Shown: positions 7,481 to 16,002, counted from the first letter of the stretch. The stretch: DNA of 64,000 nt from Phreatobacter aquaticus (GCF_005160265.1 NZ_CP039865.1:4426828-4490827), one strand, 5' to 3'. The notes: generated by a model not told the origin, from the letters alone. Translations and numbers: made by a program.

Positions 7481-7927
7481 ATGGACATCACGTCCGCTCG
7501 ACCGGCCGTCGGATCGAATACGCACGGACGGCCGGAAACGGTCCTCTACCGCGAGGCGGTGAGTACCGAATTACCACCCACGCAACGGGTGTCTCAGCCT
7601 GTGGCGCAAGGCCAGACGGGATCGCCAGACGACCGTCGGGCGGGCGACGGCGCCGCGCGCACGGCTCAGCTCTATGCTGATCGACAGGCCCGGGCCGGGC
7701 GCATCGCGGACACGCTGCGCGAGGCCATGTTCAATCGGATCGACACGATTGATCAGGACAAGAATGCCGCAACCCTGGTCTATCGCACCATCGACGCCGT
7801 CACCGGCGATGTCGTCAAGCAATACCCTGACGACATGGTGCTCAAGCTGCGCACCTATGCCCGCGAGATGGCCCGCAAGGAAGAGCAGAAGGCGGACGAC
7901 ACTGCACGGGTCGAGAAAATCGCCTAG
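7481..7927 (+). CDS. FlaG-like flagellar protein
   Basis: 148 residues with a disordered N-terminal half (Pro/Gln/Ser-rich) and a conserved C-terminal part from about residue 100: NAATLVYRTIDAVTGDVVKQ, then YPDDMVLKLRTYAREM. The V-R--D--TG-V--Q-P pattern is that of FlaG proteins, often encoded beside flagellins and linked to filament length. It sits just before flagellin 1 and is followed by its own terminator. Assignment rests on this C-terminal motif and position. Confidence 0.65.
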   Translation: MDITSARPAVGSNTHGRPETVLYREAVSTELPPTQRVSQPVAQGQTGSPDDRRAGDGAARTAQLYADRQARAGRIADTLREAMFNRIDTIDQDKNAATLVYRTIDAVTGDVVKQYPDDMVLKLRTYAREMARKEEQKADDTARVEKIA

Positions 7928-7953
7928 CTGAACTTAAATATATTTATGTAAAA

Positions 7954-7984
7954 ACGGCGCCAATTTGGCGTCGTTTTGTTTTGT
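7954..7984 (+). terminator. Terminator after the FlaG-like gene
   Basis: An 8-pair stem (ACGGCGCC / GGCGTCGT, one G-U) with an AATTT loop is followed by TTTGTTTTGTT. It separates the FlaG-like gene from the flagellin 1 transcript. Confidence 0.8.
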
Positions 7985-8108
7985 TAGAATTCATTAACCG
8001 TATCGATTAAGTTCTCATTCAGCACTCTCCGGACTAACGCCAGAGAATCTGTGAAATTCAACTTTCATTAAGGCGCAGACTTCTAGCGTGAACCCGTCTT
8101 CAAGAAAC

Positions 8109-8179
8109 GAAGGCCCTCCCACGAACGGGAGGAACGTCAATCACCTTACCCAAAACGGGAAGGTACCCTAGGAAAGGGA
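8109..8179 (+). promoter_or_regulatory. Structured 5' leader of flagellin 1
   Basis: Two hairpins in a row: CCTCCC-ACGAAC-GGGAGG at 8115-8132, then CCTTACCC-AAAAC-GGGAAGG at 8144-8163. After them comes the ribosome site AGGAAAGGG. The same order, with different loop and stem bases, precedes flagellin 2. The leader may bind FlbT. The upstream part of the 7928-8185 gap has TTAAG-type promoter-like sequence but no convincing sigma-54 element. Confidence 0.55.
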
Positions 8180-8185
8180 CTACCA

Positions 8186-9370
8186 ATGTCTGACATCACC
8201 ATTTCGCGTGGCGTGCGCTCGAACCTTCTCACCCTGCAGAACATCTCGTCGCAGCGTGAGACGATCCAGGGCCGCCTGGCTTCCGGCAAGAAGGTCAACT
8301 CGGCCCTCGACAATCCGAGCAACTTCTTCACCGCCTCGTCACTGAACAACCGCGCGAACGACTTGACCGGCCTTCTGGACGGCATGTCGAACGGCATCCA
8401 GACGCTCCAGGCTGCCGACAAGGGCATCCAGGCGCTGACCTCGCTGGTCAACTCCGCTCAGGCGAAGATCCGTGAAGGTCTGCAGAGCGCCTCGACCCAG
8501 GCGACCAACTCGGCTGCCACTGCCAGCGCCGGCACCCTGTCGGACAAGGTTGAAGCCGATCGTGGCTTCGGCTCGGGCACCAAGGTCACTCTGGGCATCA
8601 ACGGCACCAACTTCGACATCACGCTTGGCGCCTCGGACACGGTCCAGACCACCATCAACAAGATGAACCAGGTTCTGGGCTCCAACGGCGCGGTCACCGT
8701 CGACTCCGGCGGCAAGGTCAACGTCCGTAACAACACCTCGTCTGCCCTCACCATCGGCGTGACCGACGGCGGCGGCGGCACCAAGACCCTCGACGACCTG
8801 CTCGGCGGCACCACTGTCGGCTCGACCACCGCGATCGCTTCGACCGCTGCGGCCGGCACGACGGCCAACTACGACAGCTATGCCAAGCAGTACAACGACC
8901 TGCTCGACCAGGTCGACGGCATCGTCAAGGACACCAGCTTCAACGGCAAGAACCTGCTCAACGGCGACAGCCTCGACGTCATCTTCAACGAGAAGTCGAC
9001 GGGTGCCAACAAGCTGGCGATCTCGGGCGTGACCCTCAGCGCAACGGGCCTCGGCCTGTCGACGCTGGCGACCACTGGCTCGACCGCCTCTGACCTGACC
9101 GGCAAGCTGACCAACCTGCAGGATGCACTGACTTCGCTGCGCCAGCAGTCGTCGAAGTTCGGTTCCAACCTGTCGGTCGTTCAGACCCGCCAGGACTTCA
9201 CCAAGCAGATGTCGAACGTCCTGAAGACCGGCGCCGACAACCTGACGCTCGCCGACTCCAACGAGGAAGGCGCCAACCTGCTCGCGCTCAACACCCGCGC
9301 TCAGCTGGCCACCTCCGCCCTGTCCTTCGCCTCGCAGGGCGACCAGCAGGTTCTGCAGTTCCTCCGCTGA
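8186..9370 (+). CDS. Flagellin 1
   Basis: 394 residues. The N-terminal D0/D1 region (MSDITISRGVRSNLLTLQNI, SGKKVNSALDNPSNFFTA) and C-terminal D1/D0 region (KFGSNLSVVQTRQDFTKQMS, ADSNEEGANLLALNTR) are intact. The middle carries a flagellin-IN type module (GTKVTLGINGTNFDITLGAS) and a DGGGGTKTLDDLLGG stretch. It ends in the usual FLR. It is nearly a duplicate of flagellin 2, 247 bases downstream, including leader and terminator, so the pair arose by tandem duplication. The main filament is probably built from this pair. Confidence 0.97.
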   Translation: MSDITISRGVRSNLLTLQNISSQRETIQGRLASGKKVNSALDNPSNFFTASSLNNRANDLTGLLDGMSNGIQTLQAADKGIQALTSLVNSAQAKIREGLQSASTQATNSAATASAGTLSDKVEADRGFGSGTKVTLGINGTNFDITLGASDTVQTTINKMNQVLGSNGAVTVDSGGKVNVRNNTSSALTIGVTDGGGGTKTLDDLLGGTTVGSTTAIASTAAAGTTANYDSYAKQYNDLLDQVDGIVKDTSFNGKNLLNGDSLDVIFNEKSTGANKLAISGVTLSATGLGLSTLATTGSTASDLTGKLTNLQDALTSLRQQSSKFGSNLSVVQTRQDFTKQMSNVLKTGADNLTLADSNEEGANLLALNTRAQLATSALSFASQGDQQVLQFLR

Positions 9371-9396
9371 TCCCAGATCACCGGACAGACGACCAG

Positions 9397-9428
9397 CGGG
9401 CGGCCTTCGGGCCGCCCGTTTTCGTTTT
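9397..9428 (+). terminator. Terminator after flagellin 1
   Basis: A 9-bp stem CGGGCGGCC / GGCCGCCCG with a TTCG tetraloop and TTTTCGTTTT tail. It is almost identical to the one after flagellin 2. Confidence 0.9.
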
Positions 9429-9544
9429 GGGCACCCCCTCGCCCCCCGCGAAAACCGGGTCTTGAGATTTTCTGACGCCCGTTCGCACCGGTAACCAACC
9501 GTTAGGCTTAATAGTCTCTACTAGGCTCAGCTTCCAAGAAACGG

Positions 9545-9610
9545 AGGCCCTCCCACGGATGGGAGGCGTCTACTTCACTCTCCCGAAGCGGAGGGTACCC
9601 TAGGAAAGGG
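9545..9610 (+). promoter_or_regulatory. Structured 5' leader of flagellin 2
   Basis: First hairpin: CCTCCCA-CGGA-TGGGAGG, 9549-9566, a 7-bp stem with a tetraloop. Second: CTCTCC-CGAAGC-GGAGGG, 9578-9595. The ribosome site AGGAAAGGG follows. Compared with flagellin 1 the stems are kept while bases change, which favours an RNA structure over mere recent copying. Confidence 0.55.
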
Positions 9611-9617
9611 ATTACCT

Positions 9618-10802
9618 ATGTCTGACATCACGATCTCGCGTGGCGTTCGCTCGAACCTTCTCACGCTGCAGAACATTTCGTCGAGCCGCGAAACGATCCA
9701 GAGCCGCCTGGCTTCCGGCAAGAAGGTCAACTCGGCCCTCGACAATCCCACCAACTTCTTCACCGCCTCGTCGCTCAACAACCGTGCGAACGACCTGACC
9801 TCGCTGCTCGACGGCATGTCGAACGGCATCCAGACGCTGCAGGCGGCTGACAAGGGCCTTTCCGCACTCACCTCGCTGGTCAACTCCGCTCAGGCAAAGA
9901 TCCGTGAAGGTCTGCAGAGCGCCTCCACCCAGCCCACCAGCTCGGTTGGCACTGCCAGCGCCGGCACCCTGTCGGACAAGGTTGAGGCCGATCGTGGCTT
10001 CGGCTCGGGCACCAAGGTCACCCTTGGGATCAACGGCACCAACTTCGACATCAATCTCGGCGCAACCGACACCGTCCAGACCACCATCAACAAGATGAAC
10101 CAGGTCCTGGGCTCCAACGGTGCCATCACCGTCGACTCCAGCGGCAAGATCAACGTCCGCAACAACACCTCGGCGGCTCTCACCATCGGCGTGACCGATG
10201 GCGGCGGCGGCACCAAGACCCTCGACGACCTGCTCGGTGGCACCACGGTCGGCTCGACCACCGCAATCGCTTCGACCGCTGCGGCTGGTTCAGCGGCGAA
10301 CTATGACAACTACGCCCGCCAGTACAACGATCTGCTCGATCAGATCGACGGCATCGTCAAGGACACCGGCTTCAACGGCAAGAACCTGCTCAACGGCGAC
10401 GGCCTCGACGTCGTCTTCAACGAGCAGTCGGTCAACCCGAACAAGCTGTCGATCTCGGGCGTGACCTTCAACGCAGCCGGCCTCGGCCTGTCGGATCTTG
10501 CCACCACCGGCACGACCTCTTCGGACCTCACCGGCAAGCTGACCAACCTGCAGGATGCGCTGACCACACTGCGCGATCAGTCCTCCAAGTTCGGTTCCAA
10601 CCTGTCGGTCGTCCAGACCCGCCAGGACTTCACCAAGCAGATGTCGAACGTCCTGAAGACCGGCGCCGACAACCTGACCCTGGCTGACTCGAATGAGGAA
10701 GGCGCCAACCTGCTCGCCCTCAACACGCGCGCCTCGCTCGCCACCTCCGCCCTGTCGTTCGCCTCGCAGGCCGACCAGCAGGTCCTCCAGTTCCTCCGCT
10801 AA
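9618..10802 (+). CDS. Flagellin 2
   Basis: 394 residues, the same length as flagellin 1 and collinear with it. The terminal polymerisation domains are almost identical. Differences cluster in the centre, for example TSSVG for TNSAA near residue 106 and NPNKLSISGVTFNAAG for GANKLAISGVTLSATG near residue 270. It is preceded by the conserved two-hairpin leader and followed by its own terminator, so it forms a single-gene transcript. Confidence 0.97.
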   Translation: MSDITISRGVRSNLLTLQNISSSRETIQSRLASGKKVNSALDNPTNFFTASSLNNRANDLTSLLDGMSNGIQTLQAADKGLSALTSLVNSAQAKIREGLQSASTQPTSSVGTASAGTLSDKVEADRGFGSGTKVTLGINGTNFDINLGATDTVQTTINKMNQVLGSNGAITVDSSGKINVRNNTSAALTIGVTDGGGGTKTLDDLLGGTTVGSTTAIASTAAAGSAANYDNYARQYNDLLDQIDGIVKDTGFNGKNLLNGDGLDVVFNEQSVNPNKLSISGVTFNAAGLGLSDLATTGTTSSDLTGKLTNLQDALTTLRDQSSKFGSNLSVVQTRQDFTKQMSNVLKTGADNLTLADSNEEGANLLALNTRASLATSALSFASQADQQVLQFLR

Positions 10803-10828
10803 TCCGGTATCGCGTTCGGAGAAGAGAG

Positions 10829-10860
10829 CGGGCGGCCTTCAGGGCCGCCCGTTTTCGTTT
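10829..10860 (+). terminator. Terminator after flagellin 2
   Basis: Stem CGGGCGGCC / GGCCGCCCG with a five-base loop and TTTTCGTTT tail. Confidence 0.9.
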
Positions 10861-10879
10861 GACCGGGGCCACGCTGTCG

Positions 10880-10909
10880 CAAGTTAACCCTCGCCGTTCC
10901 AAGTTAACC
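10880..10909. promoter_or_regulatory. Direct repeat of CAAGTTAACC upstream of the DUF2865 gene
   Basis: Two exact copies of the 10-mer lie 20 bp apart, two helical turns, about 90-120 bp before the gene. TTAACC is a CtrA-type half-site, but the spacing is not that of a standard CtrA box. The bound protein is unknown. Confidence 0.35.
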
Positions 10910-10997
10910 GAGGCCGCAAAACCTCGTTGACTCATTCTTAAACATGCCGCTACGGAAGGCGTGTGAGGTGCAAGATGCTGCACCGTGAGTTGAGTTC

Positions 10998-12029
10998 ATG
11001 CGTTTGCGTCACTGCCTTGCTCTCTTGTTGCCGCTCTGCCTGATGGCGGGTCCAGCCTCCGCGCAGGACAGCGATCAGATCTACGCGATCATCCACCAGG
11101 ATGCGGCCGCCCGGGCCGCCCGGCAGGCGGCGCGCCAGACAGTCCAGCCCGCCCAGCGCCTGCCACAACAGCACCGGCTGGCCGCGGCTCCGCAGCAGAT
11201 GCGCGGCGCAACGCCCCATTTTTCTTCCCTGTTCTCACGCCCGGTCGCACTGCCGGTGGGATTGCCGATGATCACCATCCGCCCCCCGGTGGATGGCATG
11301 CCCGGCCTCGACGGCCAGCCGGGCCAGGTGGCGCCGCAACCCGCCCTGCCCCAGCAGACCGCGCCGCGATCGGTCCGCCCGACCGCACCGTCGGCGCCGC
11401 AACATGGCGGCGCGACCGCCTATTGCGTCAGGTCCTGTGACGGATACTATTTTCCGGTTGGCCCGGCTCAATCCGGCGGCAGCCGGCAGGCGCAGGACAT
11501 GACCTGCAACGCGCTCTGCCCGGGCGCCGACGTCGCCCTCTACCGCACGCACAATGGCGGAACGATCGAGACCGCAGCCGGCCCGCGCGGCCAGGTCTAT
11601 CAGTCCCTGCGCAATGCCTTCCGGTTTCGCGAGAAATTCGACGCCACCTGCACCTGTTCGGGCCTCGGTGCGACCGGGCTCGGCCGGGTGGCCATCACCA
11701 ATGACTTCACCCTGCGCTCCGGCGACATCGTGGTGACCGAGCGCGGCGTGCGGATCTTCGCCGGCGCAAGCCGCTTCCCCTATCGGCCGTCCGATTTCGT
11801 CGCCGCCCGCGCCTACAGCCGCCTGCCGGCCGACGTCCATCACCGCATCGCCATGATCGAGGCCGGCATCCAGGCCCAGGAAAACACGTCAAGCGCTCCG
11901 GCGGCCAGGCTTGCCACCGGACGGCGGCGCGCCGGCATGCCGGTTGTCGATGCCCAGGCGCAAAACGTGGCCCAACCGAGCTTCGTCGCCAACAATGCCG
12001 GGCCCCGCGTCATCCAGATCACGCGCTAG
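10998..12029 (+). CDS. Secreted DUF2865-family protein
   Basis: 343 residues with a clear Sec signal (MRLRHCLALLLPLCLMAGPASA). A Gln/Pro-rich spacer runs to about residue 135. The cysteine-rich DUF2865 domain follows, recognisable by TAYCVRSCDGYYFPV, then MTCNALCPGADVALY and a CTCSG motif. The family is found in Hyphomicrobiales and has no assigned biochemical role. The even number of cysteines suggests periplasmic disulphides. It is wedged between flagellins 2 and 3 on the same strand, and whether it has a flagellar role is unknown. Confidence 0.8.
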   Translation: MRLRHCLALLLPLCLMAGPASAQDSDQIYAIIHQDAAARAARQAARQTVQPAQRLPQQHRLAAAPQQMRGATPHFSSLFSRPVALPVGLPMITIRPPVDGMPGLDGQPGQVAPQPALPQQTAPRSVRPTAPSAPQHGGATAYCVRSCDGYYFPVGPAQSGGSRQAQDMTCNALCPGADVALYRTHNGGTIETAAGPRGQVYQSLRNAFRFREKFDATCTCSGLGATGLGRVAITNDFTLRSGDIVVTERGVRIFAGASRFPYRPSDFVAARAYSRLPADVHHRIAMIEAGIQAQENTSSAPAARLATGRRRAGMPVVDAQAQNVAQPSFVANNAGPRVIQITR

Positions 12030-12038
12030 AATCGGCAC

Positions 12039-12055
12039 CCGGCAATTCCTGCCGG
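12039..12055. promoter_or_regulatory. Flagellar palindrome upstream of flagellin 3
   Basis: CCGGCA-ATTCC-TGCCGG, ten bases after the DUF2865 stop and about 180 bp before flagellin 3. Unlike the other three copies it has no well-spaced sigma-54 element downstream. A CtrA-like TTAA-N7-TTAG lies at 12139-12153. Confidence 0.5.
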
Positions 12056-12225
12056 TTAACTTCTGCCGCGTCGACGAGCCCACAGGGACCTCCCCTAAGC
12101 TCTTCAAAAAAAAGCCATTATCGACATCGGGAATGAAATTAACGATCTGTTAGGGTTAACACGCCAGATTGACGTTATAGACGAGGCGGGCCAAGAATCG
12201 GCGCGACTCGTATGGGGGTCAACTG

Positions 12226-13446
12226 ATGAGCGATATTGTTCTCTCGAAAGGCATCCGCGGTAACCTGCTGTCGCTGCAGGGCACGGCGGACCTGCGTGAC
12301 CGCACGCAGAACCGCTTGTCGACCGGCAAGAAGGTCAATACCGCGCTCGACAATCCCGGGAACTATTTCTCGGCGCAGCAGCTTTCCTCACGCGCCTCCG
12401 ATATCACCAACCTGCTCGATGGTATCGGCAACGCGGTCCAGACCCTCAAGGCCGCCGACACCGGCATCACCTCGATCATCAAGGTGGTGCAGAACATGCA
12501 GGCCCTCGCCCGCCAGGCACAGGGCGACGCAGCGACCACGGCCCGTCTCGCCGGCACGCTGCCGACCATCGGCGGCGCCGCGAGCGCGCTGACCACCCAG
12601 ACCGATCTGACGACGCTCGGCTATACCGCCGGCGAGACCATCACGGTGGCCACCGGCGCGGGCCGCGACACGACCCTGACGATTGCCTCCGGCATGACGG
12701 TCGGCGATTTGATGAACGCCATCAACGACAACACCGGTTCCGCCGCCGCAGCTGGTTCGGGCGTGACAATCGGCGGCACAGCGGGCGCCGACGCCAAGGC
12801 ATCGCTCACCCCTGACGGGCGCCTGATCATCGAGTCCGTCGGCACCCAGCCGATCGACATCACCTCGTCGAATGCGGGGACTGCGCTTGCCGATACCGGC
12901 TTCTCCGGCACCAATCTGTCGAAGCCGGCCGGAACGATCAACTCGGTCCGCCTCAGCATTTCCAAGCAGTTCTCGGAACTGCGTCGCCAGATCGACCAGC
13001 TTTCGAGGGATGCCGGTTACAACGGCGTCAATCTGCTGAACGGCGACACGCTGCAGGCCATGTTCAACGAGAAGCAGACCGCGTCGCTGACGATCTCCGG
13101 CGCCAAGTTCCAGTGCGACGAGGACCTGGGCGTCCCCGACCAGACCAACTCCTTCCAGACCGACCAGGATCTGGGCGTCGCCCTGAACAACCTGACATCG
13201 GCCATGACCAAGCTGAGGGCCCAGTCCGGTGCGTTTGGCTCCAATCTCGCGCTGGTGCAGATCCGCCAGAACTTCACCAAGGAAATGGCCAACACGCTGG
13301 AAACCGGCTCGAACAACCTGACGATCGCCGACATGAACGAGGAAGGTGCCAACATGCTGGCCCTGCAGACCCGTCAGTCGCTTTCAACCCAGGCTCTGTC
13401 CTTGGCCAACGAGGCCGACCAGGGCGTGCTGAGCCTCTTCCGCTAG
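12226..13446 (+). CDS. Flagellin 3, divergent paralogue
   Basis: 406 residues. It keeps the flagellin ends (MSDIVLSKGIRGNLLSLQGT, ADMNEEGANMLALQTRQ, final SLFR) but the centre differs fully from flagellins 1 and 2. Near residues 290-315 it has a short internal duplication (DEDLGV and DQDLGV around PDQTNSFQT) and one cysteine, rare in flagellins. Its leader lacks the two conserved hairpins. It may be a minor or positional filament subunit. Confidence 0.95.
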   Translation: MSDIVLSKGIRGNLLSLQGTADLRDRTQNRLSTGKKVNTALDNPGNYFSAQQLSSRASDITNLLDGIGNAVQTLKAADTGITSIIKVVQNMQALARQAQGDAATTARLAGTLPTIGGAASALTTQTDLTTLGYTAGETITVATGAGRDTTLTIASGMTVGDLMNAINDNTGSAAAAGSGVTIGGTAGADAKASLTPDGRLIIESVGTQPIDITSSNAGTALADTGFSGTNLSKPAGTINSVRLSISKQFSELRRQIDQLSRDAGYNGVNLLNGDTLQAMFNEKQTASLTISGAKFQCDEDLGVPDQTNSFQTDQDLGVALNNLTSAMTKLRAQSGAFGSNLALVQIRQNFTKEMANTLETGSNNLTIADMNEEGANMLALQTRQSLSTQALSLANEADQGVLSLFR

Positions 13447-13473
13447 TCGTCGCGCCTGCCCCAGCTCTCATAG

Positions 13474-13495
13474 CGGCCTCACACGAGGCCGTTTT
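13474..13495 (+). terminator. Terminator after flagellin 3
   Basis: A 7-bp stem CGGCCTC / GAGGCCG with ACAC loop and TTTT tail. Confidence 0.75.
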
Positions 13496-13575
13496 GCCGG
13501 GATTGCGGTAGGCATTTGCAAACCAGTGCGTGTGGTAAGCTCTGCCAAGAGGCGGGTCACACGCGGAGAGGCGAG

Positions 13576-13989
13576 ATGGCGCTCAAGGTCGAACTCAAGC
13601 CAGGCGAGAGGTTCATTCTCGGCGAGAGCGTCATCGTCAATGACGACCAGCGTACCCGGCTGACCATCGAAGGCGAGGCGCCTATTCTTCGCGAAAAAGA
13701 TGTCATGACCATCGACGCGGCTAATACGCCGTGCAAGAAGATATATTTGGTCGTTCAACTTATGTACTTGTCGCGTGATCCCGAACGTCACCACAAGATG
13801 TATTTTGACATGGTCAACGAGGTCATCGAAGCTGCACCGTCGACGCTTCGATTTGTCGACGAGATCAACAATCACATATTAACCGGTACGCTGTACAAGG
13901 CTCTAAAGGCGACAAGAAGCCTCATCGAGTACGAAGGGACTCTGCTTGGTCATGCATCACGGGGCGGCGGCGTACGCATCGACGGCTAG
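13576..13989 (+). CDS. flbT: FlbT, post-transcriptional regulator of flagellin synthesis
   Basis: 137 residues. It begins MALKVELKPGERFILGESVI, the FlbT signature, and has the conserved YLVVQLMYLSRDPERHHKMY region. In Caulobacter FlbT binds the 5' leader of flagellin mRNA and destabilises it until the hook is finished. The ATG at 13576 has GGAGAGGCGAG upstream; a longer frame from 13516 is unlikely. It overlaps flaF by 38 bases. Likely RNA targets are the hairpin leaders of flagellins 1 and 2. Confidence 0.95.
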   Translation: MALKVELKPGERFILGESVIVNDDQRTRLTIEGEAPILREKDVMTIDAANTPCKKIYLVVQLMYLSRDPERHHKMYFDMVNEVIEAAPSTLRFVDEINNHILTGTLYKALKATRSLIEYEGTLLGHASRGGGVRIDG

Positions 13990-14323
13990 GACGGTCTCGG
14001 TCACCAATCCGCGCGAACTTGAAGCATCGCTCCTGCTGAAAGCCGCTGCCCGGATCCAGACCTGCAAGGACCAGTGGACCGGTGGCGGGCCCGAGCTCCT
14101 GCATGCCCTCACCTACAATCGCAAGCTGTGGGCCGTTCTCGCGACTGCCGCGACGCGCGCGGAAAACCCGTTGCCCGACGACATCAAGAACAACATCGCC
14201 AATCTCGGCATGTTCATCTTCCAGCGGACCATCGACATCGAAGTCGATCCCAAGCCCGAGAAGCTCGGCGTGCTGGTGTCGATCAATCGCAATATTGCCG
14301 CGGGCCTGTCCGGCCGCGGCTGA
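13952..14323 (+). CDS. flaF: FlaF, flagellin synthesis/secretion regulator
   Basis: 123 residues. Conserved core: RELEASLLLKAAARIQTCKD, NRKLWAVLATAA, then the PLPDDIKNNIANLGMFIFQR block. FlaF is a partner and antagonist of FlbT and helps flagellin synthesis or export. The ATG at 13952 lies inside the end of flbT; a TTG two codons earlier is possible. Confidence 0.93.
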   Translation: MHHGAAAYASTARTVSVTNPRELEASLLLKAAARIQTCKDQWTGGGPELLHALTYNRKLWAVLATAATRAENPLPDDIKNNIANLGMFIFQRTIDIEVDPKPEKLGVLVSINRNIAAGLSGRG

Positions 14324-14368
14324 GCGCCGCGCCGCGCTGAAAACCACAAGCACCATTCCGGAACGATG

Positions 14369-14391
14369 CGGGCGCCCGTTGCGGGCGCCCG
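14369..14391. terminator. Hairpin between flaF and flgL
   Basis: A 9-bp stem CGGGCGCCC / GGGCGCCCG with a five-base loop stands between the converging flaF and flgL genes. There is no clear T-run on either side, so it may act for both strands or only protect 3' ends. Confidence 0.5.
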
Positions 14392-14415
14392 ATCAATCTG
14401 CGCGAGTGTCTTGGC

Positions 14416-15990
14416 TCATAGGTAGCTGACGAGCGACAGCTTCGAGAGCATCGAGGTCGTCTGGTAGCTTGCCTGCAGCTGGGTCTGCAGCGCCAGGATA
14501 TAGGCGCCGACTTCCTCGTCGTTCACACCCACCACATCCGACAGCATGTCGGCATACATCGCGTCCGAGGCCTTGTGGCGCGTGCCGGCGCTGGTGGCGC
14601 TCACGTTCGCAGCCGCCAGCTCGACCTGGATCGATGTCACGGTCTGGGTTGCGCCCTCGCCGGCAAGTGCTCCCGATACCCGGTTCGCCAGCGCCTGATA
14701 GCGCTGCTGCGACACCGTATCGGCGGATGTGAACTTCATGGCGCTGACCACTGCCAGGTTCTGCACCACCGAGCGCAGAGCCTCCTCGTCGGCCCGCGCG
14801 CCATACGACACGCTGACCGAGGAATCGACCTGCGAGGCAGCCGTCGAACGCGCCGCGCCCGCCCCCGTATCGCCCCGGTACCAGCGCAGCGTCTTGGCAT
14901 CGCCATTGGCCGGCGTGTCATAGGCGACCGCATCCATCATCGTGCCGGAAACACCAGCAACGAGGCGCTTCGGCGCACCGGTCGGGATGCTCCCAAGCGT
15001 CGCCGGATTGGTCTCGCCTTCGAAGAAGTCCTGGCCCGCCTTCACCGCCGATGCGGCTGCGAGCTTGGTGGAGACCAGGGTCTGGAGCGACGAGCCAAGT
15101 GCCGTGCGCATGTTGTCGAGCGTTTCGGCAGCCGTGGCGCCGATCTTGAACTGTCCGGGGCTGGCCACGGTCGCATCAGCGGCCACTGCCGACAGGATGA
15201 TCCGCTCGGTCGAGCCGTCCGGCAGAGTGAAGCCGATCGTCTGGCTCTCGCCGACATTGGCGGTTCCAGCGCCGGCGGTCAGGTCCAGCGAGGCTGGCGG
15301 CCCGGCGGTGAGCGCGGCGGTCACGCCACCGACCGATCCGGAGACGGATGCGATCTTCAGGCCGAAGGAATGGGTGCCGTCCTCGCTCAGGGTCACCGGC
15401 TGCGTGCCGGCGGCCGTCAGCGTCACGCGGCCGGTCGCTGTTCCGTCCAGTTCCGGCGACGACGCGGACGAGCCGAGATCGGCCTGCATCCGCTCGCGCA
15501 TGACCGTCTGGAAGCCATCCTTGCCGCCCTCGCCGGCCATGATCGTCGCGCTGTCCAGCACCGGCTCGGTGGAGGTCGCGCGGCCGGAGAACATGTAGCG
15601 GCTGCCGTCGCTGCTGTTCAGCATGCTGATGACCGAGTCGAGCCCGCCATTGGCGGTCAGCTGCCCGGTGGTCCGCCCGCTCGCCAGCGTGAAATCGGCC
15701 GAGGCCAGAGCCGTCTTGACCGAAGCCACCGTCTTCTGGGTGCTGGTGAGCGCCGTATCCATGATCTTGATACGCGTGGTGACCAGCGAAATGCTGCCTT
15801 GCCAGGCGGCGATATCGCTGCGCGACGCCTGGAAGCCAAGCGCCAGCGCGCGCTCGCTGCCGAGACCGCCATAGGTCTCCGACTTCATGCCGGTGCCGAG
15901 CTGGCGCTGGTAATCGGTGAGCTGGCCCTTCAGCCGGGTGAACTCAGCCGCGCCGAAACCGGAAACGATGCCTGTGGTGCGAAGGGACAT
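14416..15990 (-). CDS. flgL: FlgL, hook-filament junction protein (HAP3)
   Basis: 524 residues. Flagellin-like N-terminus (SLRTTGIVSGFGAAEFTRLK, LGTGMKSETYGGLGSERALA) and C-terminus (GAYILALQTQLQASYQTTSM) enclose a long variable centre of Ala/Gly/Thr-rich beta repeats. FlgL sits between FlgK and the filament. It is 12 bases downstream of flgK and last in flgE-flgK-flgL, followed by the hairpin at 14369-14391. Confidence 0.9.
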   Translation of the reverse strand: MSLRTTGIVSGFGAAEFTRLKGQLTDYQRQLGTGMKSETYGGLGSERALALGFQASRSDIAAWQGSISLVTTRIKIMDTALTSTQKTVASVKTALASADFTLASGRTTGQLTANGGLDSVISMLNSSDGSRYMFSGRATSTEPVLDSATIMAGEGGKDGFQTVMRERMQADLGSSASSPELDGTATGRVTLTAAGTQPVTLSEDGTHSFGLKIASVSGSVGGVTAALTAGPPASLDLTAGAGTANVGESQTIGFTLPDGSTERIILSAVAADATVASPGQFKIGATAAETLDNMRTALGSSLQTLVSTKLAAASAVKAGQDFFEGETNPATLGSIPTGAPKRLVAGVSGTMMDAVAYDTPANGDAKTLRWYRGDTGAGAARSTAASQVDSSVSVSYGARADEEALRSVVQNLAVVSAMKFTSADTVSQQRYQALANRVSGALAGEGATQTVTSIQVELAAANVSATSAGTRHKASDAMYADMLSDVVGVNDEEVGAYILALQTQLQASYQTTSMLSKLSLVSYL

Positions 15991-16002
15991 GATCCAGCGG
16001 CC

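Noticed and set aside
12188-12202. GG-N10-GC pattern before flagellin 3
   Set aside because: Poor match beyond GG/GC, and the start site would fall only about 12 bases before the ATG.
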